From positions 124,001 to 188,000 of the forward strand of contig NZ_FNJM01000003.1 of NCBI RefSeq assembly GCF_900104115.1: DNA of 64,000 nt, in the 5' to 3' direction. Positions within the stretch are counted from its first letter, which is position 1. Each line of letters starts with the position of its first letter. The position numbers and the translations under genes are program-made. Positions 8,335 to 19,094 of this stretch are shown here, piece after piece. The notes under the pieces are model-generated. The model made no database searches. It was not told where the DNA came from and saw only the letters and a list, made by a program, of their open reading frames with translations. This DNA is from Clostridium gasigenes (lineage in GTDB: Bacteria > Bacillota > Clostridia > Clostridiales > Clostridiaceae).

Positions 8335-10344
8335 TTACTGAGTAGGTGGTTTATTTGTATTATCCGGTTTATTTGTATTATCCGGTTTAGGTTTTTCCTG
8401 TTTAGGTTTTTCTGTACTTAATGTTATTGTCGCCCCCGCTTCTGCCTTAGCTGGGTTATACCCACTCACTATATCATTTGCTTCATCAACTCCACCATTG
8501 GCAAATACAACCTTAAGCCCTTTAGCTTCTAATTTGCCTCTTGCCTCAGATACTTTTAAACCCTTAATGCCTAATTCATCTAAATTAATTAACACAATAG
8601 GTTTTACATATTTACCTACAGAAATAGTTATAGCAGTACCTGCTTCAACCTTTTTATCAGATATAGATTGTTCAAGTACTATACCATTTTCATTTTCCCT
8701 ATCTGTATCCTTTTCTTTTATCTCCACTGATAATTTTAAGCCTTCAAGCTTTGACTTTGCATCACTTGCGCTTTTTCCAATTACATTTGGGATATCAACC
8801 AATTTCTTTTCTGCTCCTCTACTTACAACTAGATTGACAGCCGTATCTTCTGTAACTTCTGTTTTAAGTTTTGGATCTTGGCTAATTACTAATCCATAAG
8901 GAATACTCTCACTAAATTCTTCTGTTTTTTTAACATTTGTAATACCCATATCTTTTAATCTTTTTATAGCCTCATTAAATTCTACTTCTCTAAGATCTAT
9001 CATCTTAAGTTTTTCAATTCCAGCTGATACCATTACTTTCACTTTAGTTTTTTCTTTAACTACAGTTCCAACCTTAGGGTCAATTTCAACAATTGCACCT
9101 TCTGGCTTATCACTTTTCTTTGACCCAACTTCTTCAACTTCTAACTTAACCTTTTCTAATATAACTTTAGCTTCTTCCACAGTCTTCCCGCTAATTTCTG
9201 GAACCTTAACATCTTTCACCTTTGTGACTCCAGTAGCTATCTTAAGCCCAGTTGCTACTAATCCTACTAAAATTAATACACCTACAATTGCAATTATAAT
9301 TTTTTTAGCTACATTGCTACCTTTTTTCTTTTTCTTTACTTTCTTTTCTTCATAATCATCATCATCTTCTTCGTCTTCTTCATCTTCGTAGGCTTCATCT
9401 TCATCTTCATAGTAATCCTCTTCTAATTTCGACATATTATTTTTCTTATTAGTATCAAGGCTTACTGGTGACATAACTATTGTATACTGATTATCCTGTA
9501 TAGGTTTATCACTTATTATTATATCTGGATTTTGTTGTATCTTCTGAAGATCTTGAATAATATCTTTTGCACTTTGATATCTTTTAACAGCTTCTTTTTC
9601 CATAGCTTTTAAAATTAGTTTATTCAAACTATCTGGTATAGCTGAATTAATATTTTTAGGTGCCACAGGTTCTTCTTGTAGATGTTTAAGCGCTACAGTA
9701 ACAGGTGAATCTCCTTCAAATGGAAGCTTTCCAGTTACCATTTCATATAAAACTATACCTAAAGAATATATATCAGCTCTACAATCTATATACGTACCCT
9801 TTGCTTGCTCTGGTGATAAATAATGTGCAGACCCTATAATACTTGTTGTATTAGTAATTGTTGATGAATCTGTTGATTTTGCTATTCCAAAATCAGTTAC
9901 TTTAACATCACCATTTTCAGTAATAAGTATATTTTGGGGTTTTATATCTCTATGAATAATATTATTTTTATGTGCGCAATCTAACGCCTTTGCTATTTGT
10001 AGTCCTATTTTTATTGCAGTAGCATATCCAAGATTACCATTAAAAGTTATAACATCCTTTAATGTTTTTCCATTTACCAGTTCCATAACTATATAATCTA
10101 TATCATCTTGAGTACCAACATCTAAAATATTAACTATATTCGCATCAGATAAATTAGCTATTGCAGTAGCTTCTTTTTTAAATTTTTGTGATATTTCTTC
10201 ATTATTAGCAAATTGTTTTCTTAGTATTTTAACTGCAACAAATCTGTTTAACTTATTACATCTAGCTTTATATACTTCAGCCATTCCGCCTTCGCCTATT
10301 TTTTCCAATAGCTCATATCTATTGCCAAGTACAATTCCCTTCAT
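8335..10344 (-). CDS. prkC: PASTA-domain serine/threonine protein kinase
   Basis: The 669-aa membrane kinase has the glycine loop GEGGMAEVY (17-25), catalytic lysine K39, HRDIKPQN (131-138) and DFG (151-153). Next come a strongly acidic linker (about 308-332, mostly Asp/Glu) and a basic patch (335-341), then one transmembrane helix (about 349-370). Outside the cell are three clear PASTA repeats (about 378-445, 446-516, 517-583) and a diverged fourth. The tail is Pro/Asn/Lys-rich with a repeated KPDNTN unit. PrkC senses cell-wall fragments and phosphorylates translation and wall proteins. It is paired with its phosphatase, one base apart. Confidence 0.96.
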   Translation of the reverse strand: MKGIVLGNRYELLEKIGEGGMAEVYKARCNKLNRFVAVKILRKQFANNEEISQKFKKEATAIANLSDANIVNILDVGTQDDIDYIVMELVNGKTLKDVITFNGNLGYATAIKIGLQIAKALDCAHKNNIIHRDIKPQNILITENGDVKVTDFGIAKSTDSSTITNTTSIIGSAHYLSPEQAKGTYIDCRADIYSLGIVLYEMVTGKLPFEGDSPVTVALKHLQEEPVAPKNINSAIPDSLNKLILKAMEKEAVKRYQSAKDIIQDLQKIQQNPDIIISDKPIQDNQYTIVMSPVSLDTNKKNNMSKLEEDYYEDEDEAYEDEEDEEDDDDYEEKKVKKKKKGSNVAKKIIIAIVGVLILVGLVATGLKIATGVTKVKDVKVPEISGKTVEEAKVILEKVKLEVEEVGSKKSDKPEGAIVEIDPKVGTVVKEKTKVKVMVSAGIEKLKMIDLREVEFNEAIKRLKDMGITNVKKTEEFSESIPYGLVISQDPKLKTEVTEDTAVNLVVSRGAEKKLVDIPNVIGKSASDAKSKLEGLKLSVEIKEKDTDRENENGIVLEQSISDKKVEAGTAITISVGKYVKPIVLINLDELGIKGLKVSEARGKLEAKGLKVVFANGGVDEANDIVSGYNPAKAEAGATITLSTEKPKQEKPKPDNTNKPDNTNKPPTQ

Positions 10345-10345
10345 A

Positions 10346-11068
10346 CTACACCTCTCCTTCGAATAACATTACTGTTATGTTATCTCTTCCACCTCTACTT
10401 TTTGCTACATCAACTAGCTTTTCACAAGCAATATTAATATTATCAGCTTCATTAATTATAGATAAAATATCCTGTTTATTAACTTCGTTTGATAATCCAT
10501 CTGAACATAGCATTAAAGTTTGGAATTTCCCAAGTTCTATATTAAACACATCTATATCCACCCAATCTTTAGTGCCTATAGCTCTAGTTATTACATTTTT
10601 TTGTGGATGTTTAGCTGCTTCTTCTTCACTTATCGTACCCAAATCTAAAAGTTCTTGTACTAAAGAATGATCTTTAGTTATTTTCTCAATATTCTTGTTT
10701 CTAATACCAAAGCAAGAACTATCACCAACATTTGCGATTTGAATAAATTTATTTGTAATAAGACATGCTGTCAAGGTTGTCCCCATGCCAGTATACTCTT
10801 CCTCCTTATGAGAGAAAGAGTATACTTCTTTATTTGCATATAGAACAGCTCTTTTTAGTATTTCTTCTTTATTTTCCTCTGTAAAATTCGCTTCTATATA
10901 TTCTATTATTTTTTCAGTTGCCATTTTGCTAGCTACTTCACCAGCATTATGACCACCCATACCATCTGCAACAACGTATGCCTTAAATTTTTCATTTTCA
11001 ACATACTTTGCATAATCTTCATTTAATTCTCTTACTATACCAACATCACTTTTTATACCAGTCATCAA
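10346..11068 (-). CDS. prpC: PP2C-type Ser/Thr phosphatase (PrkC antagonist)
   Basis: The 240-aa protein has the PPM/PP2C metal motifs: the N-terminal VRELNEDY, DGMGGHNAGE (35-44), CSDGLSNEV, and GGRDNITVML at the end. It removes phosphates placed by PrkC. Its stop codon lies one base before the prkC start, so the two are translationally linked and made in fixed ratio. rlmN lies 12 nt upstream. Typical length and all metal-binding aspartates visible. Confidence 0.95.
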   Translation of the reverse strand: MMTGIKSDVGIVRELNEDYAKYVENEKFKAYVVADGMGGHNAGEVASKMATEKIIEYIEANFTEENKEEILKRAVLYANKEVYSFSHKEEEYTGMGTTLTACLITNKFIQIANVGDSSCFGIRNKNIEKITKDHSLVQELLDLGTISEEEAAKHPQKNVITRAIGTKDWVDIDVFNIELGKFQTLMLCSDGLSNEVNKQDILSIINEADNINIACEKLVDVAKSRGGRDNITVMLFEGEV

Positions 11069-11080
11069 TACCCTCTCCCT

Positions 11081-12112
11081 TTATTTTTGGGTTTCTATAT
11101 AGCTCCTTCTTAATTGACCACAAGCTGCATTTATATCGTTTCCCATTTCTCTTCTAACTGTAACTTCAATTCCTTCATCCTTAAGTATTGATTCAAAGTC
11201 CTCAATTATTTTCTTAGATGGTCTTTTTAGCGTATTTTCTTTTATTTCATTTACAGGAATAAGGTTAACATGACATAACATACCTCTTAGAAGCTTACTT
11301 AATGATTTTGCATCATCAGCACTGTCATTAATTCCAGAAACTAATGCATATTCATAAGTTATACGTCTTCCCGTTTTATCTACATAGTATTTACATGCGT
11401 CTAGAACCTCTTTAATAGTATATTTATTAGCAACAGGCATAATGTTTTTTCTTATTTCATCACTATATGCATGAAGCGAAATAGCTAGTGTTATGCTCGA
11501 TTCTTTATCTGCTAATTCATAGATTCTAGGTACTATACCACAGGTCGAAAGAGTAATATGTCTTTGTCCTATATTAAGTCCATAATCTGCATTTACAAGT
11601 TCTAAGAACTTAGTTACATTATCATAGTTATCTAAAGGTTCTCCACTTCCCATTAATACTACATTTGAAATTCTTTCCCCTAATTGATTTTGAGCAACTA
11701 TTATTTGAGCTAAAATTTCTCCACTTGTTAGATTTCTAATTCGACCTTCTAATGTAGATGCACAAAATGTACATCCCATTCTACAGCCTACTTGAGTTGA
11801 TATACAAATAGAATTTCCATGCTTATATCTCATTATTACGCTTTCAATTAAATTTCCATCTTTAAATCCAAGCAATAATTTTTGTGTACCATCTATGTCT
11901 GATTCAAATTTTTCTATTATTTTTGGAATTCCAATATAAAAGTGATTATTTAATTTTTCTCCTATAGATTTAGGGATGTTTTTCATTTCTTCAAAAATCC
12001 AAACACCCTTATATATCCAGGAAAAAACTTGTTTAGCTCTAAAAGCACTTTCACCATTATCTTTCATCCAATTTGATAATTCTTCTAAAGTGTAATCCAA
12101 TATATTTTCCAT
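11081..12112 (-). CDS. rlmN: 23S rRNA (adenine2503-C2)-methyltransferase RlmN
   Basis: The 343-aa radical SAM enzyme has the CX3CX2C cluster motif at C110, C114 and C117 (CRMGCTFC). The substrate Cys lies near the C-terminus in INAACGQLR. RlmN methylates C2 of A2503 in 23S rRNA and of A37 in some tRNAs. It follows rsmB by 8 nt in a translation-focused run, as in Bacillus. Because a Cfr-like resistance enzyme would look similar, note that context and N-terminus match the housekeeping RlmN. Confidence 0.97.
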   Translation of the reverse strand: MENILDYTLEELSNWMKDNGESAFRAKQVFSWIYKGVWIFEEMKNIPKSIGEKLNNHFYIGIPKIIEKFESDIDGTQKLLLGFKDGNLIESVIMRYKHGNSICISTQVGCRMGCTFCASTLEGRIRNLTSGEILAQIIVAQNQLGERISNVVLMGSGEPLDNYDNVTKFLELVNADYGLNIGQRHITLSTCGIVPRIYELADKESSITLAISLHAYSDEIRKNIMPVANKYTIKEVLDACKYYVDKTGRRITYEYALVSGINDSADDAKSLSKLLRGMLCHVNLIPVNEIKENTLKRPSKKIIEDFESILKDEGIEVTVRREMGNDINAACGQLRRSYIETQK

Positions 12113-12120
12113 TATTTCTC

Positions 12121-13440
12121 CTAATATGACTTTTTAATTTTTGCTACATAGAAGCCATCCATATATTCATTTGGCATTATAGTTAAGCTTCCATCTTTAT
12201 CATATATAAAGTTATCTTTCTTACCTAAGAATATTTTTTGCACAGTTGCATCACTATGGTTTGATAGGAACCACTTTATATTTTCTTCGTTTTCTTCTTT
12301 ATTTAGTGTACATGTAGAGTAAACTAATGTCCCACTTGGCTTAAGATATTGCCATGCATTTTCCATAATTTTTCTTTGTATTGGAACTAAATCTTTTAAT
12401 TGTTGTCTTGTTTTATTCCATTTTATTTCTGGTTTCTTTCTTATTATTCCAAGGCCTGAACACGGAACATCAATAAGGATTTTATCTGCATGACTTATAA
12501 ATCTAGTATCTAATGTACATGCATCCATTTCCTCTGTTTTAACATTTGTTATTCCAAGTCTAGCTACATTTTCTTCAATTAATGATAATTTATTTTCATA
12601 TAAATCAAAAGCTAAAACTTCCCCTGTATTTTCAAGCAATTCAGCTATATGAGTAGTTTTTCCACCTGGAGCTGCACATAAATCTAGTACAGTTTCTTCT
12701 TCTTGTAAATCTAAAAGTGGAGCTATTAGCATAGCGCTTTCATCTTGTACTGTTATTAGACCTTCTGCAAATAGAGGATTTTTTTCTATTCCGCTACCAC
12801 CTTTAATTGAAATTGCTTCTGGGCAAGCGTAACCTTCTTCAATCTCATATCCAGCTTCTTCTAATTTTTCATATATATCATCATATTCACCTTTTATGCC
12901 ATTAATTCTTACAGTAACCTTAGGAGTTGCATTTAAACCACTCATAATTTGCATGGTTTTTTCTTCTCCATATTGTTTTATAAATAATCTTATCATCCAA
13001 GGTTGAAGAGAATATTTATAAGCTAACTCATCTATTCTATTTCCTTTTACTGTTATTTCTTTTTCATTTTTTAAATAACTTCTTAGTATTCCATTAACTA
13101 ATTTTGATCCTTCTAATGAAATATCTTTAGCTTCCTCAACAGCTTCATTTACAGCTGCATATCCCGGAACCTTATCAAGGAAGTGCATTTGATATATTGC
13201 AACTCTTAATATATTTACAATTCCATCATCCATTTGTGTCATATCTCTAACGAAATTAGCTATTATAACATCAATTGTTTTTTTTCTTCTTAAAGTACCA
13301 TATACTATTTCTGTCACTAACGCTTTATCCTTATCTGATAATTCATTGTTATTTAATTCATTTGAAAGAACAATATTTGAATATGCTCCTTCACTTAAAA
13401 CTCTTTGTATTATTTTTCTTGCTATATTTCTACTATTCAT
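12121..13440 (-). CDS. rsmB: 16S rRNA (cytosine967-C5)-methyltransferase RsmB
   Basis: The 439-aa protein has an N-terminal NusB-like helical domain ([17 protein letters not shown] through about 130) and a C-terminal SAM methyltransferase with [18 protein letters not shown], the active-site segment [16 protein letters not shown], and [11 protein letters not shown] carrying the second catalytic Cys. It makes m5C967 in 16S rRNA. The order fmt-(metalloprotease)-rsmB-rlmN is typical of clostridia. Normal length, intact motifs. Confidence 0.96.
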   Translation of the reverse strand: MNSRNIARKIIQRVLSEGAYSNIVLSNELNNNELSDKDKALVTEIVYGTLRRKKTIDVIIANFVRDMTQMDDGIVNILRVAIYQMHFLDKVPGYAAVNEAVEEAKDISLEGSKLVNGILRSYLKNEKEITVKGNRIDELAYKYSLQPWMIRLFIKQYGEEKTMQIMSGLNATPKVTVRINGIKGEYDDIYEKLEEAGYEIEEGYACPEAISIKGGSGIEKNPLFAEGLITVQDESAMLIAPLLDLQEEETVLDLCAAPGGKTTHIAELLENTGEVLAFDLYENKLSLIEENVARLGITNVKTEEMDACTLDTRFISHADKILIDVPCSGLGIIRKKPEIKWNKTRQQLKDLVPIQRKIMENAWQYLKPSGTLVYSTCTLNKEENEENIKWFLSNHSDATVQKIFLGKKDNFIYDKDGSLTIMPNEYMDGFYVAKIKKSY

Positions 13441-13463
13441 CCTTCATACCTCATTTTCTTTAA

Positions 13464-14144
13464 TTATTCGTTATATCTATTACTTAAAGCTATTAATCTA
13501 ACTAATTGAGAAATAGCCATCAGTGCTCCTGCTACATATGTCATAGCAGCTGCATCTAATACTTTTTGTGCTCCCTTTACTTCATCACCATATAATATCC
13601 CATTAGATTTTAATATTGATAAAGCTCTTGTTGAAGCATTAAACTCAACAGGAAGCGTTACTAATTGATAAATTACTGTTACTGAGAAAAATATTATTCC
13701 TATTGTCGTAAGCCCTTTAAAGCTAAACAACACTCCTATAAAAAACAAAATCATAGAAGCTTGACTTCCAATATTTACAACTGGTGCTATTGTTGTTCTA
13801 AGTACTAATGGTTTGTAACTTTTCTGATGTTGAATAGCGTGCCCAACCTCATGAGCTGCTACTCCTGCAGATGCAATTGTAGCCCCTGCATAAACCTCTG
13901 GCGAGAGTCTAACTACCCTATCCCTTGGATCATAATGGTCCCCAAGTTTTGTATTTGTTCTTTCTATCCTTACATCAAAAAGCCCTGCACCATCTAATAT
14001 ACTTCGTGCAATTTCTGCGCCTGTATTTCCACCTACTGTTCTTATTTTACTATATTTATTATAAGTGCTGTTAATTTTTGTTTGTGCCCAAAATGCAATA
14101 AGCATAGCTGGAATTAACAACAAATATGTGGAATCAAAATACAT
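13464..14144 (-). CDS. Zinc metallopeptidase, YugP family (membrane)
   Basis: The 226-aa membrane protein has an N-terminal hydrophobic helix (TYLLLIPAMLIAFWAQ), a zinc-protease motif AAHEVGHAIQH around residue 97, and two or three further hydrophobic helices (ASMILFFIGVLFSF, IIFFSVTVIYQLVTLP, and a C-terminal one). This is the YugP family of putative membrane zinc peptidases. The substrate is unknown. It sits between fmt and rsmB, a common clostridial placement, and is likely cotranscribed with them. Confidence 0.88.
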   Translation of the reverse strand: MYFDSTYLLLIPAMLIAFWAQTKINSTYNKYSKIRTVGGNTGAEIARSILDGAGLFDVRIERTNTKLGDHYDPRDRVVRLSPEVYAGATIASAGVAAHEVGHAIQHQKSYKPLVLRTTIAPVVNIGSQASMILFFIGVLFSFKGLTTIGIIFFSVTVIYQLVTLPVEFNASTRALSILKSNGILYGDEVKGAQKVLDAAAMTYVAGALMAISQLVRLIALSNRYNE

Positions 14145-14166
14145 AAAAACATCTCCTTAATATCAA

Positions 14167-15093
14167 TTATATTAATTTAATATTCTCTTTTATAGGTTTT
14201 CCATTTATATATTGTTCTATTGTTAGAGGTTTTCCATTTGGAAATTGTACTATTTCTATTAAAAGTATTCCTTCTAAGCAGCTAACCTTAACCCCTTCTT
14301 TATCAACTCTAATTATTGTTCCAGGATCTTTATCACTTTGCTCATTTATCACAGTACTCTTATAAATTTTCATTGTTTGATCTTCATAAGTAGTATGTGC
14401 AATTGGCCACGGGTTCAATCCTCTAACTAGATTATGAATATCTTTTGCAGAATTATTCCAATTTATTCTTCCTGTTTCCTTATTAAGCATTTTAGCATAA
14501 AAAGTTTCTCCATGCTGCTTTTTAGGAATAATAGTTTTATTTACTAATCCTTCTATTGTTTGGACTAATAAATCTCCCCCTGAACTCATTAATAAATCAT
14601 GAAGTTCTCCAGCTATCATATGTTCTGTAATTTCAACTTGATTTTCAAGAAGCATATCTCCAGTATCAATCCCGAGCCCCATTAACATTGTAGTATTACC
14701 AGATACCTTTTCTCCATTTATAATAGCCCAGTTTAAAGGTGCTGCACCTCTATACATAGGTAATAGTGAAGCATGTAGATTTACACATGCATACTTTGGA
14801 ACATCTAAAATTTCCTGTGTTAATATTTGTCCAAAAGCTACTACAATTATAAAATCTGGATTTAATGATTTAAGTGCTTCTATACATTCTCTATCATCTT
14901 TTAATTTTATAGGTTGGTAAACTGGGATATCATATTCTAAGGCTACTTCCTTTACTGGGGAATACGCCATTTTTTTACCTCTACCTTTTGGTTTATCTGG
15001 TTGAGTAAAAACTGCACAAACTTCATAGGTTTCTATAAGTTTTTTTAGTGAAGGAACTGAAAATTCTGGGGTTCCCATAAATACTATTTTCAA
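14167..15093 (-). CDS. fmt: Methionyl-tRNA formyltransferase
   Basis: The 308-aa protein begins [16 protein letters not shown], has the formyl-THF hydrolase core motif [13 protein letters not shown] with the catalytic Asn/His, and [13 protein letters not shown]-terminal OB-like domain ends in [15 protein letters not shown]. It formylates initiator Met-tRNA. def, which removes the formyl group later, lies immediately downstream. The RBS AAAGGAGGGATAAA precedes the ATG. Confidence 0.97.
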   Translation of the reverse strand: MKIVFMGTPEFSVPSLKKLIETYEVCAVFTQPDKPKGRGKKMAYSPVKEVALEYDIPVYQPIKLKDDRECIEALKSLNPDFIIVVAFGQILTQEILDVPKYACVNLHASLLPMYRGAAPLNWAIINGEKVSGNTTMLMGLGIDTGDMLLENQVEITEHMIAGELHDLLMSSGGDLLVQTIEGLVNKTIIPKKQHGETFYAKMLNKETGRINWNNSAKDIHNLVRGLNPWPIAHTTYEDQTMKIYKSTVINEQSDKDPGTIIRVDKEGVKVSCLEGILLIEIVQFPNGKPLTIEQYINGKPIKENIKLI

Positions 15094-15176
15094 AATTTTA
15101 TCCCTCCTTTAGGCATGTTTTTTTAACAATTGTCAATATACACCTAACTCTAACTATTATTTTTTAAAACACTTTA

Positions 15177-15620
15177 TTACTTTATAAGATCTATAAATAA
15201 AATTCCCTCTAAATGATCATATTCGTGTAATATAGCTCTTGCTAATAATTCTTCAGCTTCTAATATAAATTGTTCGCCTCTTTCATTTAAAGCTTTTACC
15301 TTTACATAATTAGCTCTTTCTATATCTTCTAGTTGTCCTGGCACACTAAGACAGCCTTCTTCTCCTAATTGTGAACCCTTTGTTTCTAATATTTCTGGAT
15401 TTATAAATACTCTAAGTCCTTCATCATCATAAGCATCAATTACAAATATTCTTTTAAGAATTCCAACTTGCACTGCTGCAAGCCCAACGCCATCTGCCTC
15501 ATACATTGTTTCTGCCATATCTTTTAAAAGAGTAATTATTCTTGAATTTATTTCTTCTACATTCTTACTCTTTTTTCTTAAAACATCGTCTCCATTTTCC
15601 CTTATATTTCTAATAGCCAT
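15177..15620 (-). CDS. def: Peptide deformylase
   Basis: The 147-aa metalloenzyme has motif I GVGLAAVQ (44-51), motif II EEGCLSVPG with metal ligand C90, and motif III HEYDH (132-136) giving the two His ligands and catalytic Glu. Motif I has Val where most deformylases have Pro (GxGLAAPQ). It removes the N-formyl group from nascent proteins. It sits between priA and fmt with an AGGAGGGCTAAAG RBS. Confidence 0.96.
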   Translation of the reverse strand: MAIRNIRENGDDVLRKKSKNVEEINSRIITLLKDMAETMYEADGVGLAAVQVGILKRIFVIDAYDDEGLRVFINPEILETKGSQLGEEGCLSVPGQLEDIERANYVKVKALNERGEQFILEAEELLARAILHEYDHLEGILFIDLIK

Positions 15621-15631
15621 CTTTAGCCCTC

Positions 15632-17842
15632 CTATGTTAAATTATTTGGATTTATATCTATACTGACTCTTATCTCATTATATACATTTTTATTAAATTC
15701 ATAAAGCCTATCCTTGATTTTTTTGCAAAATTCTTGGGGTAATTCCCCTTTAAATAGTATTTGCCACCTATAACTATCCTTAATTTTGGTAATAATACAA
15801 GGTACTGGTCCTAACATATTAATATAAGTATATTCATTATTTATCTTTTTTAACTCTATTGCTAAGTTCTTCATAAATACTTTAAGCTGTTCTTCATTTT
15901 TAGAGGAACCATTAATTAATAATAGTTTACCAAATGGAGGATAACCCATTAGCCCTCTTAATGCAAATTCTTCATTATAAAAACCTTCATAATCATAATT
16001 TTTTGCATAAATCAGCCCATAATAATCTGGCGTGTAGGTTTGTATAATAACCTTACCTTCTTTTTCGCCTCGTCCTGCTCTTCCTCCAACTTGAGTTATT
16101 ATTTGAAAAGTTTTTTCAGCTGATCTATAATCTGGTATGTTTATAGATATATCTGCTGCTATAATTCCAACTAAAGTTACATTTGGGAAATCTAACCCCT
16201 TTGATATCATTTGAGTACCTATTAATATATCTCCCTCACCATTTTTAAAAGAATTATAGATATTTTCATGAGCATTCTTTCCCCTCGTTGTATCTACATC
16301 CATTCTTAGAACCCTGGCTGATGGAAAGTATTTAACTACTTCATCTTGAACCTTTTGTGTTCCAGATCCAAAAAATTTCACATATTTACTTTCACACTTT
16401 GGGCAAATTTTAGGTTGCTTTTCAGTTTTACCACAATAATGACAAACTAAAAAACCATTTTTATGGTATGTCATTGAAATATCACAGTTAGGACATTTAA
16501 ATACATAACCACATCCTCTGCATGAAACAAATGTAGAAAAGCCTCTTCTATTCAAAAACAAAATAATTTGTTCCTTATTTTTCAGAGCTTCATTAACAGA
16601 ATTATATAGTTCCTTACTAAATATAGACATGTTTCCTGACTTTAATTCATTTCTCATATCTACTATTTGCATTTTTGGCATAGGTTTTTTGTCTACTCTC
16701 TTATTCAGCTCTATTAATTTCATTTCACCTGAAATAGCTCTATAATAGCTTTCAATAGATGGTGTTGCTGAACCAAAAATAACCTTACAGCCTTTTAGCC
16801 TAGATAAAAACTCTGCAACTTCCCTAGTTTGATATTTAGGATTTTGTTCTGATTTATAAGTATTTTCATGCTCTTCATCTATAATAATTAATCCCAGGTT
16901 CCTAGCTGGTAAAAACAGTGCACTTCTTGCTCCAACTATTAGTTTAGCATTTCCATCATGAACTCTATGCCATTCATCATGTCTTTCCCCTTCTGATAAT
17001 CTACTATGAAATAAGGCTACCTCTTTTCCAAAGCGACCTTTAAATCTTTCAATCATCTGTGGAGTTAGTGCTATTTCTGGCACCAAAACAATTGCAGAAT
17101 TACCGTTCTTAATAGTTTCTTCAACAAGTTTCATATAAACCTCTGTTTTTCCAGATCCTGTAACCCCTTTTAATAAATACAGATTATTCTTTGATGCTTT
17201 AATTTGTTCTATTGCCATAAATTGCTCATCTGTAAGTTTTTTTTCTCCATAGGCCTTATATTCTCTTATATTATACCTATACACTATTTCTTCTTGGCAT
17301 CCTAAATATTCTTCTTCTATAAGTTTATTAATTTTGTATAAAGACAAATTTTTTTCTTTAGTTAATTCACTTTTAGTAAACTTTCCATCATTAGCTTTTA
17401 TATAGTTTAATATTTCTCCATACTTTTCTTCTTTATTTTTATCCTGTATGTCTTTAATCCATATAATCACTTTTTTACTTTTATTTTTAGTTCCCTTCAA
17501 TATCCCTTGTGGTATTAAAAGTCTTATTGCATCTATATACTTACATAAATAAGTATCTCTTAGAAATTCAATTAGGCTTAAATCATCACTAGTTAATACA
17601 GGCTCTATAAAACTAATTTTTTTAACTTTTTTAATTCTCATACCTTTTATATCATCTTCATATTTTAAACCTAATACAAATCCGTCTGTTAATGTATTTC
17701 GAACTCCAAAAGGTACTTTGACTAATTGTCCTTGCCTTATATGGTCTTTAAATTCTTCTGTTACCTCATAAGTGAATGGTTTATCTATATCTAATACATC
17801 ACTATTTACTATTATTTCTGCATATGTTTTCAAATTTATCAC
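15632..17842 (-). CDS. priA: Primosomal replication restart helicase PriA
   Basis: The 736-aa protein has the N-terminal 3'-DNA-binding domain (AEIIVNSDVLDIDKPFTYEV), Walker A GVTGSGKTEVY around 226-236, DEEHENTYK, and two zinc-binding Cys clusters (CRGCGYVFKCPNCD; CHYCGKTEKQPKICPKCE). The late helicase motif is TQVGGRAGRGEKEG. PriA reloads the replisome at stalled forks. It is 11 nt from def and follows coaBC after a terminator at 17880, so it may use its own promoter or read-through. Confidence 0.97.
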   Translation of the reverse strand: MINLKTYAEIIVNSDVLDIDKPFTYEVTEEFKDHIRQGQLVKVPFGVRNTLTDGFVLGLKYEDDIKGMRIKKVKKISFIEPVLTSDDLSLIEFLRDTYLCKYIDAIRLLIPQGILKGTKNKSKKVIIWIKDIQDKNKEEKYGEILNYIKANDGKFTKSELTKEKNLSLYKINKLIEEEYLGCQEEIVYRYNIREYKAYGEKKLTDEQFMAIEQIKASKNNLYLLKGVTGSGKTEVYMKLVEETIKNGNSAIVLVPEIALTPQMIERFKGRFGKEVALFHSRLSEGERHDEWHRVHDGNAKLIVGARSALFLPARNLGLIIIDEEHENTYKSEQNPKYQTREVAEFLSRLKGCKVIFGSATPSIESYYRAISGEMKLIELNKRVDKKPMPKMQIVDMRNELKSGNMSIFSKELYNSVNEALKNKEQIILFLNRRGFSTFVSCRGCGYVFKCPNCDISMTYHKNGFLVCHYCGKTEKQPKICPKCESKYVKFFGSGTQKVQDEVVKYFPSARVLRMDVDTTRGKNAHENIYNSFKNGEGDILIGTQMISKGLDFPNVTLVGIIAADISINIPDYRSAEKTFQIITQVGGRAGRGEKEGKVIIQTYTPDYYGLIYAKNYDYEGFYNEEFALRGLMGYPPFGKLLLINGSSKNEEQLKVFMKNLAIELKKINNEYTYINMLGPVPCIITKIKDSYRWQILFKGELPQEFCKKIKDRLYEFNKNVYNEIRVSIDINPNNLT

Positions 17843-17879
17843 ACCTTTTATTTAGGTATCTTCCCAAACTATATATAGA

Positions 17880-17905
17880 AGAAAAAGCGCAATTAGCGCT
17901 TTTCT
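17880..17905 (-). terminator. Terminator overlapping the coaBC stop codon
   Basis: AGAAAAAGCGC (17880-17890) pairs with GCGCTTTTCT (17896-17905). The five-base loop contains two bases and part of the coaBC stop codon (TAA, 17893-17895). On the minus strand the stem is followed by TTTTTCTTC. The terminator thus begins inside the last codons of coaBC. Confidence 0.8.
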
Positions 17906-19092
17906 AAAATAGTGTCAAAAATATTTGATGCTACCTCTTTTTTGCTCATCTTGTCTAGTTCTTTCTTTTCTCCAGTACTTGAGATAATAATAACTTTGTT
18001 ATCATCACTACCGAATCCAGTTTCCTTAGCTGTAATATCATTTGCTACAATAAAATCAAGATTTTTCTTTTCTAACTTCTTTTTCGCATTTTCTATTACA
18101 TTATTACTTTCAGCTGCAAAGCCTACTAATAACTGATGAGTTTTTTTATCTCCAAGTAACTTTAAGATATCATTATCCCTAGTTAATACTAAGTTTAAAT
18201 CTCCGTCACCTTTTTTTATCTTTTGTGTGCTGTACTCTTTAGGCTTATAATCTGCAACTGCAGCGGCTTTTATAACAATATCACTATTATGAAAATGTTC
18301 TAAAATTGCATCTTTCATTTCATCATTAGTGTTTACATTTATAACTTTAACACCTTTTGGGTTTTCTAAAGAAGTTGGTCCTGAAACTAAAACAACTTCA
18401 GCGCCTCTATCTTTTGCTTCTTGTGCTAAATTATAACCCATTTTTCCTGTAGATCTATTTGTAATAAACCTTACTGGATCAATCTGTGCTATAGTTGGTC
18501 CTGCGCTCACTAATACTTTTTTCCCTTTTAAATCTTGTTTTTTAGTAGCTTTATTTAGCTCCTCTAAGACCTTATTAACGATTATATTAACATCCGCTAG
18601 TTTACCAACCCCAACATCTCCACAAGCAAGCCTGCCCGATCCTGGTGTTATAAACTCATATCCATAAGATATAAGCTTTTCTATGTTACTTTGAACTATA
18701 ACATTTTCATACATATTTGTATTCATAGCCGGAGCAAATATAACCTTTGCTTTTGTAGCCATTATTGTTGTAGATAGCATATCATCTGCTATGCCATTTG
18801 CAACTTTACCAATTATATTTGCAGTAGCTGGCGCTATAAGCATAAGGTCAGCTTTTTGAGCTAAAGAAATATGTTGTATTTCAAAAGCTTTAGGTTCTGC
18901 AAACATATCTGTAGCTACCATATTTTGACTTAAAGATTGAAAAGAAAGAGGTGTAACAAATTCAGTTGCAGACTCGGTCATTATAACTCTTACATCTACA
19001 TCTTGTTTTTTCAAAGCACTAATTATATCAAGAGCTTTGTACACCGCAATGCCTCCACTTACTCCAATAACCACACACTTTTTACTTTTCAT
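17893..19092 (-). CDS. coaBC: Bifunctional phosphopantothenoylcysteine decarboxylase / phosphopantothenate-cysteine ligase
   Basis: The 399-aa fusion protein has an N-terminal flavin decarboxylase half (CoaC) with GVSGGIAVYKA and the substrate-recognition motif PAMNTNMY. The ligase half (CoaB) contains AGPTIAQIDPVRFITNRSTGKMG, KAAAVADYKP and DNDILKLLG. Together they convert phosphopantothenate to phosphopantetheine, upstream of CoaD (at 1-319). It lies 2 nt downstream of rpoZ, so transcription with gmk and rpoZ is likely. Confidence 0.97.
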   Translation of the reverse strand: MKSKKCVVIGVSGGIAVYKALDIISALKKQDVDVRVIMTESATEFVTPLSFQSLSQNMVATDMFAEPKAFEIQHISLAQKADLMLIAPATANIIGKVANGIADDMLSTTIMATKAKVIFAPAMNTNMYENVIVQSNIEKLISYGYEFITPGSGRLACGDVGVGKLADVNIIVNKVLEELNKATKKQDLKGKKVLVSAGPTIAQIDPVRFITNRSTGKMGYNLAQEAKDRGAEVVLVSGPTSLENPKGVKVINVNTNDEMKDAILEHFHNSDIVIKAAAVADYKPKEYSTQKIKKGDGDLNLVLTRDNDILKLLGDKKTHQLLVGFAAESNNVIENAKKKLEKKNLDFIVANDITAKETGFGSDDNKVIIISSTGEKKELDKMSKKEVASNIFDTILEKR

Positions 19093-19094
19093 TT

